DNA from: Conchocele bisecta
Lineage: Eukaryota > Mollusca > Bivalvia > Lucinida > Thyasiridae
Direction of reading: 5' to 3'
Length of the DNA stretch: 64,000 nt
Assembly: GCA_029237695.1 (NCBI GenBank)
Contig: CM055266.1
Coordinates: 111,369,370-111,433,369 of the forward strand
Positions 1-8,915 of the stretch are shown here, one piece after another. The notes under the pieces were generated by a model. It was not told the origin of the DNA. It saw only the letters and a program-made list of their open reading frames with translations, and did no database searches. The position numbers and the translations under genes were made by a program. The first letter of the stretch is position 1; every line of letters starts with the position of its first letter.

Positions 1-152
1 AATAGATTTGTACGATTTACTGATTTTACAACAATATTCAACATAGAAATGAAGATTTTATAAAATATCAAGGTATATTAAACAGCATAAGTCCACAAGA
101 TAAAAACAGAACATATTAACATACAATCAAAATCGGAAACTCTTATGTCTAG

Positions 153-575
153 AGTAAAAAAAACAAATATGTAAATAAAATATTATATATAACACAGACG
201 GCCCGAAAAAATATAGAAGAAATAAAATCTCATACGCATGCGCAACATTTTTGTTCTCAGCTAAGAACTTATCTAAATAATAGGGGTATAACATGTATAG
301 TGAACTTTCAAAATATTTCTATTGGAATAAATTATAATGCACTTTTGGCACAACAATTTAAATTCATCGTTATTCTAGGAAAATATTTCATTTTCAAATA
401 CAAATATGAAAAACGCGATATAACGTTCGAATCATTTATAAAGTACTTGAAGAGCAGAATCCAGATAGAACTGGAAATAGCTACAAAAAAGATAAAAGAG
501 AACAACACATTATCAAGTGGGGTAGGGTTAATGTCTAACAAGTTTTTGAGCACTGCAATACAATCAAGCACATGA
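153..575 (+). pseudogene. LINE retrotransposon 3' fragment (region after the reverse transcriptase)
   Basis: One frame stays open from just after a TAG at 150-152 to the TGA at 573-575, about 140 codons. The first ATG is only at 300, so the frame looks like the end of a longer ORF that entered from the left. The translation is Lys/Ile-rich. It has a hydrophobic stretch with 'FIVILGKYFIFKYKYEKR' followed by 'SFIKYLKSRIQIELEIA'. This resembles the C-terminal tail after the zinc-knuckle region in LINE ORF2 proteins (CR1/jockey-like clades). That comparison is from general knowledge of the family and was not searched. No reverse-transcriptase motif is inside the window. The minus-strand ORF over the same bases (332-598) looks like a shadow. 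An AT-rich chance ORF is the main alternative. Confidence 0.4.
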
Positions 576-811
576 TACATATGTACAGAATATGACAAAC
601 ATTCAACTAAACATGTCTATCTGATATGAAAACAAATTGAAACCTTTCCTTCCTTCTTTTGCTGTGCATTATCTTCCGTCAATTTACGTTCTTCTAAGCA
701 CTACTTTATAATACATTGTGTATGTAACATGTGTAGTATAATTAGATACCATTAAGTGCAAATGCAATATGATGTACATAATGTATTGAAAAGTGGAAAT
801 CAAACATTTAA

Positions 812-1298
812 TCACAAAAAAAATAAAACAATATTTGTTTTCTGCCGCCATTCCGTATCCCTTGAGACTCCAAATTCACCGCAGAGTCTTTCATACGCCT
901 CGTAGTTATTGGATACGTGGTCCCATGTATTGTCCTGCAGTTGGGCAACCTTCATTTCTTCCAGAATCCGCCTCGTGGTGTAGTACACGTGGACGTTGTA
1001 AACCGCCCGCGGGAATGGGTCCTCCGCCGACATATGTTCGGTAAACTATATCCAGCACCCGCCCGTCGCCCACCAAACGGCGTCGCTTTCCACTTATTTA
1101 CTACCTCGTTGGTCTGAACCTTAGGCAGTCGGTACTTTTCAAACACATTGGGGAACTCGGTTTGAAAGCCTGTAGTTTCGGCTACGGAGCTGCGAACTTG
1201 AATGATGGGGTGTATTAGCCAGGCTACGCCCGCCTTGGCGGAGTAGACCTAACCCGGTACTTCGCATCCGCATTGAAGCCAAACGCCTTGGCGTTCAT
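812..1298 (-). pseudogene. Broken gene in the virus-like block, function unknown
   Basis: On the minus strand an ATG at 1298 opens a short frame that ends in TAG near 1220. The coding signal moves to a second frame through about 1040 and then to a third frame that ends at 812. Translations on either side of each break read as ordinary protein, with charged and aromatic residues and few low-complexity runs. This suggests one gene of about 150 residues with two frameshifts. The last part contains 'YNVHVYYTTRRILEEMK' and later 'YERLCGEFGV', which looks like a structured helical domain. I associate this pattern with uncharacterised proteins of Polinton-like elements, but only from memory of the family style. 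It is transcribed opposite to the ORFs at 1572-3084. Confidence 0.4.
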
Positions 1299-1571
1299 AC
1301 TAGATGTTTGCCACATTGACAAATGTTCAAAGGGGACCCAAGCGCTTCTGTAACCGATCGCTAACAGGAGCGGTGACCGCCGCGTTGGCCTCGGATCGAT
1401 CATTTATACGGTCGGCTGGTACATGGTCGATGATGGGGGAGGGCTTCGGACCTAAGCGGGACGCTCAAGTTAACGGATATACCTACCACGTCGGCTGTGT
1501 AGCTTTAGATGCCTACAAACCATTGTTGCCTCGGAGCGTTCTGACTTCGCGAGTATCTAAATTTATAATCT

Positions 1572-1990
1572 AAAGCCAATGTGCAGGCGACCCTGACGGT
1601 AAAGCGCGATAGAGTAAGCATCAGCCCCAGTGAGGCTATAATGCTCGGCCTCATAAAAGTGTACTCCGACAATCGTGGTTGGCTCAGGCCTGGTTCTCAT
1701 ACCGAGACAGTCCGGTAAGTTTCGTCTCTACTAAATCCCTCCATTTGAACCTGAAGCAGTTGCACACGACAAATAACACGTGCGACAGGGCGCATAGCTC
1801 CCTTCCCAATATCGTTTTTGCGGGCGATGCTTCTTTTGTGAAAGCCGTAACCATATACATCCCCTACACCGAATTGAAACACTTAGAGTCGGGTCAAATC
1901 TGTAAATTATCGATAATCATTCGGGACGATAGCGGAAGACCATTGGACAACCACGAGGTCCCGATTTCTGTCGTCCTGGAATGTACGTAG
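1572..1990 (+). pseudogene. Frameshifted gene in the virus-like block, function unknown
   Basis: The coding signal starts in the frame beginning at 1572 ('TLTVKRDRVSISPSEAIMLG'). It shifts near 1675-1700 to the frame that ends in TAG at 1988-1990 and contains 'VTIYIPYTELKHLESG' and 'CKLSIIIRDDSGRPLDNHEV'. The second half alternates hydrophobic and polar residues in a beta-rich way, as in small virion or fibre-like proteins. That is a structural impression only. No ATG was identified for the gene start: 1679 is TTG, and the region upstream of 1572 has a stop at 1566. The next ORF follows after a single base. No family was recognised. Confidence 0.4.
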
Positions 1991-1991
1991 T

Positions 1992-2483
1992 ATGAGTATA
2001 TACGGCCCTGGTTCCTGCCGTGACGTCGGAGAAGCTGACAACGGCGTCTCCGTCACTGAACCTGAAATGAAAATGCTTGTGAAGGGCGCGTCACTTGCGC
2101 ACATGAACCGCATGGACATAAGGAGCCACATGTCTAAACTATCGCAGTTAGAACTTAGAAAGGCGATTATTACAATTTGGGCTGAGGAGCATGGCTCACT
2201 TCGTGAAGGTGACTACGAGTACTCATTTGGCGCCAAAGCGAGCAACAGATATACGGGATACCTTAAGGGACATGCTACTGGCGAAGTTTGTGTGAACCTG
2301 ACGTTGAAAGGGGTAGAACTGAAATATTGCGTTACCAAACATAAAAGGCAAAGGTCGGGATTTGGAATATTCGACGCCACACCAATTAAAGTTCCAGCGG
2401 GGAGTGCTATGAACGTTATCACCAAGACCGCCGACATAGCGAGCTCTTTCATCGTATTTACATTATTAATCCAGCTTGATTGA
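1992..2483 (+). CDS. Hypothetical protein of the virus-like block, 163 aa
   Basis: This is the longest unbroken ORF in the block. It begins with ATG at 1992, one base after the stop of the preceding gene, and ends at 2483. The first 40 residues are acidic and polar. A helical stretch follows ('LSQLELRKAIITIWAEEHG'), then a Tyr/Gly/Lys-rich section, and the last 20 residues are hydrophobic ('TADIASSFIVFTLLIQL') and could be a membrane segment. The tight packing with the upstream frame suggests polycistronic or overlapping viral-style organisation. The hydrophobic end may also come from a frameshift near 2440 rather than the original C-terminus. The family is not recognised. Confidence 0.45.
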   Translation: MSIYGPGSCRDVGEADNGVSVTEPEMKMLVKGASLAHMNRMDIRSHMSKLSQLELRKAIITIWAEEHGSLREGDYEYSFGAKASNRYTGYLKGHATGEVCVNLTLKGVELKYCVTKHKRQRSGFGIFDATPIKVPAGSAMNVITKTADIASSFIVFTLLIQLD

Positions 2484-2554
2484 TGGTGGATGACAATAAA
2501 TTTTATCCTAGTTTACCAACGGTGGACCAGGACGTCCCAGCGGATCAAACTTAG

Positions 2555-3084
2555 TTCATATTGAACAGGATTGTTGAGATCCAGTCTCTTATCCTACAGG
2601 AAGGATCCACCCGTACTGGCCTCGCCAAAAAGTACCGACGGGCTGTGAAAGCGGTTGATCGAATCCACACCGCACTCGCCTCAACTTCAATACTTAGTGG
2701 GGTAGGTAGTGTCTCTCTCGTGTCAATTGCTTTGGCCTTAGGCGCTGTGGCCGCCGGTACTGAATTTCTTTGTATGACAAGCAGGTTGGTAGCCCGCCGC
2801 CTAGAAGTCCAAAGCAATACGCATGGATATCGTCGCTGTCCTTGAATTGGGCAAAGACATACAGCATTGACGTCATCATCAGCAAAGCCATTCAAGACAA
2901 CGACATTTCGGATGACGAGTTCAAGTCCGTCTGTGACGAATGGGACCGATATCAGGACCTGAAGGATGTGATCAGGTCTAAGTATTCTCGACCTCAGATT
3001 CTCACAGACGCCGACGTAAAACAGCTCGTTATTGAAGGGAGGGCCGACGAAATGCGAAACATCCTAGACCGCCTATGGACGTAA
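2555..3084 (+). pseudogene. Frameshifted membrane-associated protein of the virus-like block
   Basis: Three plus-strand frames hand over to each other: one open from 2555 to about 2823, a short one to about 2868 starting 'MDIVAVLELGKDIQ', and one ending in TAA at 3082-3084. The N-terminal part is basic ('TRTGLAKKYRRAVKAVDRIH'). The middle is a long Gly/Ala/Val/Leu-rich hydrophobic segment, probably two membrane-spanning or membrane-inserting helices. The C-terminal part is acidic and helical ('AIQDNDISDDEFKSVCDEWD') with a calcium-loop-like 'DNDISDDEF'. This basic, hydrophobic and acidic order matches a widespread uncharacterised protein family linked to Polinton-like elements in marine invertebrates. 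This is the best family hint in the block, but it was not searched. The start codon appears lost: 2561 is TTG. Confidence 0.5.
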
Positions 3085-3085
3085 T

Positions 3086-3583
3086 ATGTTTGTTAGCGTG
3101 TCTGACCCGGGAGGTCCCACCGCCGCCATATAGTCGAGCATCACAGTTATTGCTCACCCCCTGATGATTTTACATCTTAGAAAGTAGGTCAAGGTAGCGG
3201 TATACCTGAGGTACAATTTTTTGAAGGAAGACATGCTAACATTAATGTATTTATTCCACGAGTACCTGGCGAAGAATTTAATCCCCCACTACAAAATATA
3301 ATCCGAAGCGAGGGAAGCGGCAAATTGGTTTGTACATGTATATATTTGGGAAAAAGACCGCATGCGCGGGAACGGAGAGAAACGCATGCTGGCGACTAGC
3401 GGCCTTTTAGTGCATTCATTTAATTTCTTTAACTTCGTTAATGGCAGTGTCTACGGTGTTGGCTATCTGTTTGAGTTAAACACTGCTTCAGGTTCAGATG
3501 TATATACATCGGATGGAGGCCGTCCTGTTGATGAAACGCCGGCTATCGAGAATAATGTAGCCGTCCATGTTACACACGGTTAA
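3086..3583 (+). pseudogene. Possible degraded ORF with three in-frame stops
   Basis: An ATG at 3086, two bases after the stop of the preceding pseudogene, starts a frame that runs to 3583. It has stops near 3131, 3182 and 3299. Between them the reading is protein-like in places ('YLFHEYLAKNLIPHY', 'LLVHSFNFFNFVNGSVYGV'). It could be a decayed gene that continues the gene order of the block. It could equally be chance, because the minus strand of its last third (3494-3583) carries a better-looking coding signal. Function unknown. Confidence 0.2.
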
Positions 3584-3835
3584 ATAAACGCCGTCCCTCA
3601 GATCATAACGCTTTACGAAAATGCAAGCCGTTCGATTCTCGACTTTAACTTCGTAGTCCATCGGATGTTCGCGAGCTAACGACAAAATAATTATACCGGG
3701 AACGGATAGCGTGATCATGATAATTACCGACACCCCTATCCATTTAGCGACCGTTATATCGCCTCGCGTTGTCTATTCTATGTCCTTGTTCCAGCATTTG
3801 ACAAGTTTCGGCGTCCCACATTTCTCTCGATATAT
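3494..3835 (-). pseudogene. Small membrane protein remnant of the virus-like block
   Basis: The minus-strand frame that ends at 3494 is open up to about 3835 except for one TAG near 3778. It contains a clear transmembrane segment ('WIGVSVIIMITLSVPGIIIL') followed by a polar, probably external domain with a possible N-glycosylation site (NRT). Upstream of the stop it reads Cys- and Lys-containing sequence. Past 3510 the signal seems to shift frame ('SDVYTSEPEAVF'). This looks like a type II or type III small membrane protein. Such proteins are common in large DNA elements, but no family is recognised. The plus-strand ORFs at 3362-3583 and 3711-3971 overlap it and are judged weaker. Confidence 0.35.
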
Positions 3836-3896
3836 TAAACTATTTCAGATCGTAATAAACAGCTTCTGCTCCAATTGGTTACCCCGGGCAGCGAAT
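3826..3896 (+). repeat. Copy 1 of a ~70-bp direct duplication
   Basis: The segment from 'atattaaact' through 'accccgggc' recurs at 4371-4439 with about nine differences over 65 bases. Both copies include 'ttcagatcgtaataaa' and 'cttctgctccaa'. The duplication lies inside the virus-like block. It could be a pair of regulatory or packaging-type repeats, or a simple segmental duplication. Confidence 0.75.
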
Positions 3897-4074
3897 CACC
3901 ACCATGGTAATAACTTGCTTGCACGTTGTTATATCCCATATCATGGAGAGACACTGATGTGGTCCGATTAATGAGGTTCCACTGTACAACCAAGTATATA
4001 TAGTATAAACTTGCTTTTATACTTTAAAACTGCACAGTTGAGTGAACATATTTACGTTGTCTGCTTGTTAACGC

Positions 4075-4317
4075 ATGAGTAGGAAGTTAAACTTCAGTAT
4101 GGATTTCGCAGTACGTGGTGTATTTGCTTACATTATCACTCCAAAAACAGACAGCCGTCGTCTGCTCGAACTTACCTGTAGAGAAAAAAACGATATTGGT
4201 GTGGCGTCTTTAATTGTCAGCATACATTTAATCTGTCAGATCAAGAAACTTTTGTCAGGTAAAAAATATTTACGTCAGCTCAATCGGAAGCTGACCGCTA
4301 GCCTATACTGTCGCTAA
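4075..4317 (+). CDS. Hypothetical protein, 80 aa
   Basis: An ATG-started ORF of 80 codons near the right side of the virus-like block. It is basic, with a Lys/Arg/Leu-rich C-terminal half ('CQIKKLLSGKKYLRQLNRK'). No domain is recognised. It is supported only by its length in a block of similar ORFs and by the absence of a competing minus-strand ORF. Confidence 0.2.
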   Translation: MSRKLNFSMDFAVRGVFAYIITPKTDSRRLLELTCREKNDIGVASLIVSIHLICQIKKLLSGKKYLRQLNRKLTASLYCR

Positions 4318-4370
4318 TAAACGAGCCGCTCCATGGGGCTAGAGGAGGGTTAGACAATTCGGGAAAGGGG

Positions 4371-4439
4371 TCGACGAGATATATTAAACTGTTTCAGATC
4401 GTAATAAAATAACTTCTGCTCCAACTGAGTACCCCGGGC
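4371..4439 (+). repeat. Copy 2 of the ~70-bp direct duplication
   Basis: This matches 3826-3896 in the same orientation. It has a one- or two-base length difference in the 'aataaaataa' part. It ends at the same 'accccgggc' boundary and sits directly before the small ORF at 4458. Confidence 0.75.
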
Positions 4440-4457
4440 CACAACGACAGCTTGAAA

Positions 4458-4631
4458 ATGTATCACAAGGATGACAAAGATACCGTTGTCGCCGAAAACT
4501 GGGTGGACGATGAGAAGAAGCAAGCCACAGCTGAAGATAGATACAAGACCATCATCGTTAAGCAGTGCGAGGATTTGGATGAGGAAATCCAACTGACGGC
4601 AAGACCAAAGGGGAAAGGTCCAATTACATGA
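4458..4631 (+). CDS. Small acidic/charged protein, 57 aa, partner of the next ORF
   Basis: ATG at 4458 and TGA at 4629. The translation is dominated by Asp, Glu and Lys ('YHKDDKDTVVAENWVDDEKK', later 'KQCEDLDEEIQL'), which is unlike random translation of this AT-rich genome. Its stop overlaps the ATG of the following ORF as ATGA (4628-4631). That arrangement is typical of compact viral or polycistronic genes, but it could also mark a single frameshift in what was one longer protein. The competing minus-strand ORF at 4350-4682 is Leu/Phe/Cys-rich and judged a shadow. Confidence 0.35.
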   Translation: MYHKDDKDTVVAENWVDDEKKQATAEDRYKTIIVKQCEDLDEEIQLTARPKGKGPIT

Positions 4632-4729
4632 AAATCGGCCCTGTGTCAGAATTTGTTCAAAATGAGCAAGCAACATCTTCAATATATCCCGAGTACGAAA
4701 CAGTAATTATTTTCGTTTCCATTTTATGA
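4628..4729 (+). CDS. Very small ORF, 33 aa, ending in a hydrophobic tail
   Basis: It starts inside the stop of the preceding ORF (ATGA) and ends with TGA at 4727-4729. The peptide is polar and acidic and then ends in a hydrophobic run ('YETVIIFVSIL'). If the two ORFs were once one, this would give an acidic protein with a C-terminal membrane anchor. Too short to assign. Confidence 0.3.
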   Translation: MKIGPVSEFVQNEQATSSIYPEYETVIIFVSIL

Positions 4730-4730
4730 T

Positions 4731-5440
4731 GTTTTTAAGTAAGCGGGTATGTTCATTTTCAGTATTATGTTCATTGTTTAGTTTAAAAATGACGTCAAAA
4801 CGATGTCATGTATGTTCGACGTTACGTTAACGTCAACGGGACATGTGTAGTTTCATTACAGAACCATACATGTACTTAAATCATTCTATCTGATAGACGG
4901 ACTCGATTATACATATTTTATAATACATGATTCGGAAATATAATGCATGTATGTATATTGTTGTCGCATGTACGTGGGTATATGCAGACATTACGATTGA
5001 TGCGGGAAAGTATCTACCTGAAAAGCCGAATTGTTAAAAATCAAAATCATGGAAGCTCATATATTGTGCAATGTACCTAGATATATAGCACACAATGAAT
5101 AGGCAGACGAACTATTCAACGGGTTCATAGTCTTATATCAGATGAAATACGACAGAGGGTATATAAAATACAATACAATAATTTATCAGTTTATATATTC
5201 AGCTGTCCAACTAACCATAAATATTCAAATACAAATTAGAAAAGAGCAAATTAACAATAAATCAGAGCATACCAAAAACGCATGAAAGGTATCAATTACA
5301 AAAGTTAATGTACGCAATTTCTAGTTAACCAACCTCGTATTGTACGCAAATCGATATTATTCTTTGACACATTTCAGGGTGTTGTTTCTGTATTAACACA
5401 GCTCGTGTTCATAAGGATGTGATCAATAAGTTAGATCAAG
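4731..5440. other. AT-rich stretch without recognisable genes
   Basis: No coding frame of note and no tandem structure. The sequence is rich in atgtatgtatat-type words and separates the virus-like block from the next repeats. Confidence 0.6.
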
Positions 5441-5460
5441 TTTGATCGCATGTACGAGCG

Positions 5461-5490
5461 ATAATCCGCTCGCTAAAGCTCGCGGATTAT
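5461..5490. repeat. Short hairpin, 9-bp arms
   Basis: ATAATCCGC at the left pairs with GCGGATTAT at the right around a 12-base centre. It sits at the start of a short bivalve-style repeat containing 'tatccagatcagcctgtgca' (5513-5532). The small ORFs around it (5423-5992) on both strands lack any recognisable domain and are not called. Confidence 0.5.
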
Positions 5491-5996
5491 TATGGGTTTT
5501 GCGATCAGTGTATATCCAGATCAGCCTGTGCATTCTCCCAGGTCCGCCACAACGGAGTAGAACAACCCACATATTTATGTTAACGCGCCGAAGCTGTGGG
5601 TCCCGAGATTGTGGCGGGCACGAAAAATAGTTTCGACGAGTGGCCGAATATGACAACACCCAGTGATCGACACATTAGAATCGTATCCAGGAGAAACACG
5701 AATTTGTATTGAAATGTTTTTTTTCGATTTCACCATTATTTGTAAATCAACGATTTCCCCGTGTAACCCACCAGAATTCTCTGTAAACCGCACCCTATGT
5801 GTATGTTGTCCATGGATGCCGCGACCCGGCTCATCTGTATCTACGCTGTTTGCGTGTGATGTATATCCCGTTAGTAACCAGGCCAGCGAGGTTGATGGGC
5901 CGTTTCCCGGGATCTCATTTGTGCGGAAGGTGTGCTATGCCGGTCCTAGGGAGTGGGGTACCTGGGAAAGGGAGCTGGGAACATTGGTGTGAAGTT

Positions 5997-6129
5997 AGCA
6001 GTGAGCAGTAAGTAGCAATGAGATGTATCTCACTGCTGGCAGTAAGCGGCAATGAGCAGTGAGGTGTGTTTCAATGCTAGCAGTAAGTAGCAGTGAGCAG
6101 TTATATGCGTCAGGCAATAATGTAAACTA
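5997..6129 (+). repeat. Left-arm terminal block of CAGTGAG hairpin motifs
   Basis: Alternating cagtgagcagtaag and its complement (ctcactgctggcag) can form several small stems. The block is the reverse complement of 24478-24636, aligned base by base except for scattered substitutions and a short insertion on the right. It ends at the junction where the 1.5-kb insertion begins. Confidence 0.8.
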
Positions 6130-6253
6130 GAGCAGCTTGAGCTGCATCAACGGTTTGAGCCTCAAACATTGATTTCATGTGTAACTAAGCTTTAGCCCAA
6201 GGTGTAAACTATCGGTTGCAAAAAGAATTTCTGAAGTTTCATCACACAGATAT

Positions 6254-6320
6254 GGGGCCGGTAAGCTTAGAGGTAGAGCGATCTCGGAGCGAGGGATACC
6301 GGGTTCGATCCTCAGCCACA
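6254..6320 (+). other. tRNA-like promoter sequence (SINE head or tRNA relic)
   Basis: 'taagcttagaggtagagc' resembles an RNA polymerase III A box, and 'gggttcgatcct' about 35 bases downstream is a near-perfect B box. The spacing fits a tRNA, but an acceptor stem and CCA-adjacent pairing are not clear. A tRNA-derived SINE head inside the insertion is more likely than a functional tRNA. Confidence 0.4.
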
Positions 6321-6321
6321 G

Positions 6322-6905
6322 TTTTAGCTAAAGGACTGAAATATCGACTACAGCAAAAACAATTGAAATCGAATGATAAATAACGAAGCTGACGTCACAT
6401 CCGTTTGCTCTATTTTGAAAACTTGAAAAAATACGTTCATCTTTGACATCGAATAGTAGTCAAGATATAGCTCTGAAAATTATCATCATTCATGCGGCTG
6501 ACACTCCCCTATCACCCTGGCAAGAAATTATGTTGCTGACAGTACTGTACAAATTGGAAAACGTTTGCAAAGACCACCCGTTATCATCCGAAATTCGGCA
6601 AAATCGTTGAAAAGTATGTACATTTTTCAACTTCAAATGCATATAGCTCTTTTATTTGATAGATATCCGAAAACTGTAGGGAGTTTGAGATAGAGAATTT
6701 TGTCAGCTTTCCAATGCAAAAAGAATTCTTGAAATCGGTTGGAAAATAAGGAAGTTATAGGAAGTATGACGTCACTTCCGTTTTCGTGGAAAGTAGCGTT
6801 AAAAGATATCTGAAAATCTCTGAGTCTCTGCTCACACTTGATTCGAATCGGCATGCAAAATTTGAAGTCGATCCGACTAGCGGTTTGGTGTAGATGGAGG
6901 GAGCC
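6322..6905 (+). repeat. Copy 1 of a diverged direct duplication inside the insertion
   Basis: It begins 'gttttagctaaaggactg' and is matched at 7066-7525. Shared landmarks are 'gctgacgtcacatccgttt', 'ttatgttgctgacagtactg', 'attcggcaaaatcgttga' and 'aaatcggttggaaaataagg'. Copy 1 has about 75 extra bases near 6400. Both copies carry the CRE-like core TGACGTCA. Confidence 0.8.
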
Positions 6906-7065
6906 AGTAAGTCAGCGGATGATTATTTTTCGATAGTTATCGCCCTTAAATTGCAGCTTACGCCATTTGTAAATACACCTAATAAAACGGAAATTAAATA
7001 TGTGCAATATTCCGCCAGTGAAGTTTTCGTTTGTTTTTCACCATAGGCCGGGCACAAAGCGGGAA

Positions 7066-7525
7066 AGTTTTAGCTAAAGGACTGAAATATCGACCGCAGC
7101 AAGAAATTTTGAAATCTATTGATAAATAACAAAGCTGACGTCACATCCGTTTGACACTCCCCTATCACCCTGGCAAGAAATTATGTTGCTGACAGTACTG
7201 TACAAATTGGAAAACGTTTGTAAAGACCACTCGTTATCAGCCGAAATTCGGCAAATTCGGCAAAATCGTTGAAAGGTATGTACATTTTTCAACTTCAAAT
7301 GCCTATAGCTCTCTTATTTGACCAGATAGCCGAGAACTGTCAGCGAGTTCGAGATATAGAATTTCGTCAGCTTTCCCATGCAGAAAGAATTTTTGAAATC
7401 GGTTGGAAAATAAGGAAGTTATAGAAAGTATGACGTCACTTCCGATTTCGTTGAAAGTCTCTGCTCACACTTGATCCGAATCGGCATGCAAAATTTGAAG
7501 TCAATCTGACCAGCGGTTTGGGCTG
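7066..7525 (+). repeat. Copy 2 of the diverged direct duplication inside the insertion
   Basis: Same order and orientation as 6322-6905, with two internal deletions and many substitutions. It is followed by the two 41-bp terminal units at 7568-7650. Confidence 0.8.
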
Positions 7526-7652
7526 TAGACTGAACGGCTGAATAAAAAAACAAAAAAACAACGAATACAATAGGTTTTCGGCGCAGCTGAAAGCCGCCTC
7601 AAACCTAACAATAGGTTTTCGGCGCAGCTGAAAGCCGCCTCAAACCTAACTA

Positions 7653-8592
7653 AGTACGTGCGTAAACTCTTTAGACCTCATAGTACATATTTGCGTAACC
7701 TCTCTAAACCGGACACCACTGTAAGCTAGGTATGTGTGCGGAACCTCTCTAGACCGGACACCAATGCAAGCTGTATATATGTGCGGAAGCTCTCTAAATC
7801 GGACACCACTGCAAGCTAGATATGTGTGCGGAATATCTCTGGACCGGTATGTATATGTGTGTAACCTCTATAAACCGGACACCCCACTGTAAACTAGATG
7901 TATGTGCGGAACACCTCTAAACCGGACAGCACTGTGCGGAACCTCTCTAGACGGAGCACCAATGCAAGCTAGGTATATGTGCGCAACCTCTCCAAACCGG
8001 ACACCACTGCAAGCTATGTATGTGTGGGGAACCTATCTAGACCGGACACCACTGTAAACAACGTGTATGTGCGGAATCTCTCTGAACGGGATATCACTGT
8101 AAACTAGGTAGCTTTGCGGAATCTCAGTAGACGGGACACCACTGTAAGCTAAGTACATGTGTGTAACCTCTCTAAACCGGACACAACTGTAAACAATCAT
8201 GTGTGCGGAACCTCTATAGACCGGACAGAACTGTAAGCTACATGTAGGTACATGTGCGAAACCTCTCTAAATGGTACAGCACTGTAAACTAGGTATGTTT
8301 TCGGAACCTTTCTAGACCGGACACCAAGGCAAGCTTTAAAATGGACACAACTATAAACTAGGTATTTTTGCTTACCCTCTCTTAGACCGGGCACCACTGT
8401 AAACTACGTGTATGTGCGGAACCTCTCTAAACCGGACAGCACTGTAAACTAGGTATGTGTGCGGAACCTCTGTAGACCGGACATCACTGCAAACTAGTTA
8501 TATGTGCGGAGCCTCTCTGACCCGGACAGCACTGTAAACTACGTGTATGTGCGGAACCTCTCTAAACGGGACTGCGCTGTAAACTATGTATG
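7653..8592 (+). repeat. 45-bp minisatellite, left foldback arm
   Basis: About 20 diverged copies of a 45-bp unit of the form 'gtgcggaacctctctagacc' plus 'ggacaccactgtaaactagg'. The array is the reverse complement of the one at 23486-24440. A remnant continues at 13192-13312 beyond the 4.6-kb insertion. The ORF on its minus strand (8197-8397) is a translation of the repeat and not a gene. Confidence 0.9.
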
Positions 8593-8915
8593 TATTACGA
8601 GGTTGAAGTCTCGTAGTCTGTTTATTTGGATTTCATAAGTGTTCTTCATTGACTTTTGTTTGTATATTGGGAATTAGCTCATTCTGTCCAAATAATAAAT
8701 TTAACAAATAACCACGTTTAACAGTTCCCTAAATATATTTCCACCGAAAATGACCAACAATTATAAAGTTGATATCTTTGTTAAATGATTGTCTCTTAAA
8801 TAACACAACGGTTTTGAGACCTGTGAAGACCTATATCAGCCTGCACATCCGCACTGTCTCATCATGACCCACACCGCTCGCTACTGTATGGGTCGGACCA
8901 AATTCCAGTTCATAA
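8593..8915 (+). repeat. Left direct terminal repeat of the 4.6-kb element
   Basis: It starts with a small hairpin (tacgag...ctcgta). It matches the three blocks 12259-12395, about 12570-12590 and 13025-13191 with only a few differences per block. It is uninterrupted here, so this copy gives the original length. Confidence 0.8.

Larger units (their letters stand above)
790..4730. mobile_element. Decayed virus-like gene block (Polinton/adintovirus/PLV-like candidate)
   Basis: About 3.9 kb differs from its AT-rich surroundings. It is visibly GC-richer, uses many CG-containing codons, and is packed with short ORFs on both strands with almost no spacers (for example TAG at 1988-1990, then ATG at 1992). 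Nearly every ORF is broken by frameshifts or stops, so this is an old, inactive copy. The protein at 2555-3084 has a hydrophobic Gly/Ala/Val-rich middle and an acidic helical tail. It recalls uncharacterised proteins that accompany Polinton-like or adintovirus-like elements in cnidarians and molluscs. No polymerase, integrase, ATPase or major capsid protein was recognised, and no terminal inverted repeats were found, so the class is uncertain. The edges were set by the change in composition. Confidence 0.4.
6130..7652. mobile_element. 1.5-kb insertion in the left arm with 5-bp target duplication
   Basis: The right arm runs without a break through 'atgtaaattaagtacg' (reverse complement of about 24462-24477). 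In the left arm the same sequence is split: aacta at 6125-6129 is followed by about 1.5 kb, and the arm resumes after a second aacta at 7648-7652. This defines the insertion and its target duplication from sequence alone. Inside are a tRNA-like head, two diverged copies of a ~500-bp unit, and at the right end two copies of a 41-bp unit containing 'ttcggcgcagctgaaagccg'. The class is undecided. A composite tRNA-derived SINE or a Helitron-like element with terminal hairpin repeats are candidates. Confidence 0.65.

Noticed and set aside
1304..1573. Plus-strand ORF of 89 aa in the virus-like block
   Set aside because: Its first part overlaps the start region of the minus-strand pseudogene and alternative minus frames also look protein-like. 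It could not be decided which is real, so it is not listed as a gene.
3711..3971. Plus-strand ORF of 86 aa
   Set aside because: The opposite strand carries a better coding signal with a membrane segment, and part of this ORF is the duplicated 70-bp sequence.
4350..4682. Minus-strand ORF of 110 aa, Leu/Cys-rich
   Set aside because: The plus strand has a strongly charged ORF over most of the same bases. The Leu/Ile-rich reading is what the complement of Lys/Asp/Glu codons gives.
5423..6011. Six overlapping ORFs of 62-109 aa
   Set aside because: Both strands are open by chance in a GC-moderate repeat. No motif or consistent frame was found.
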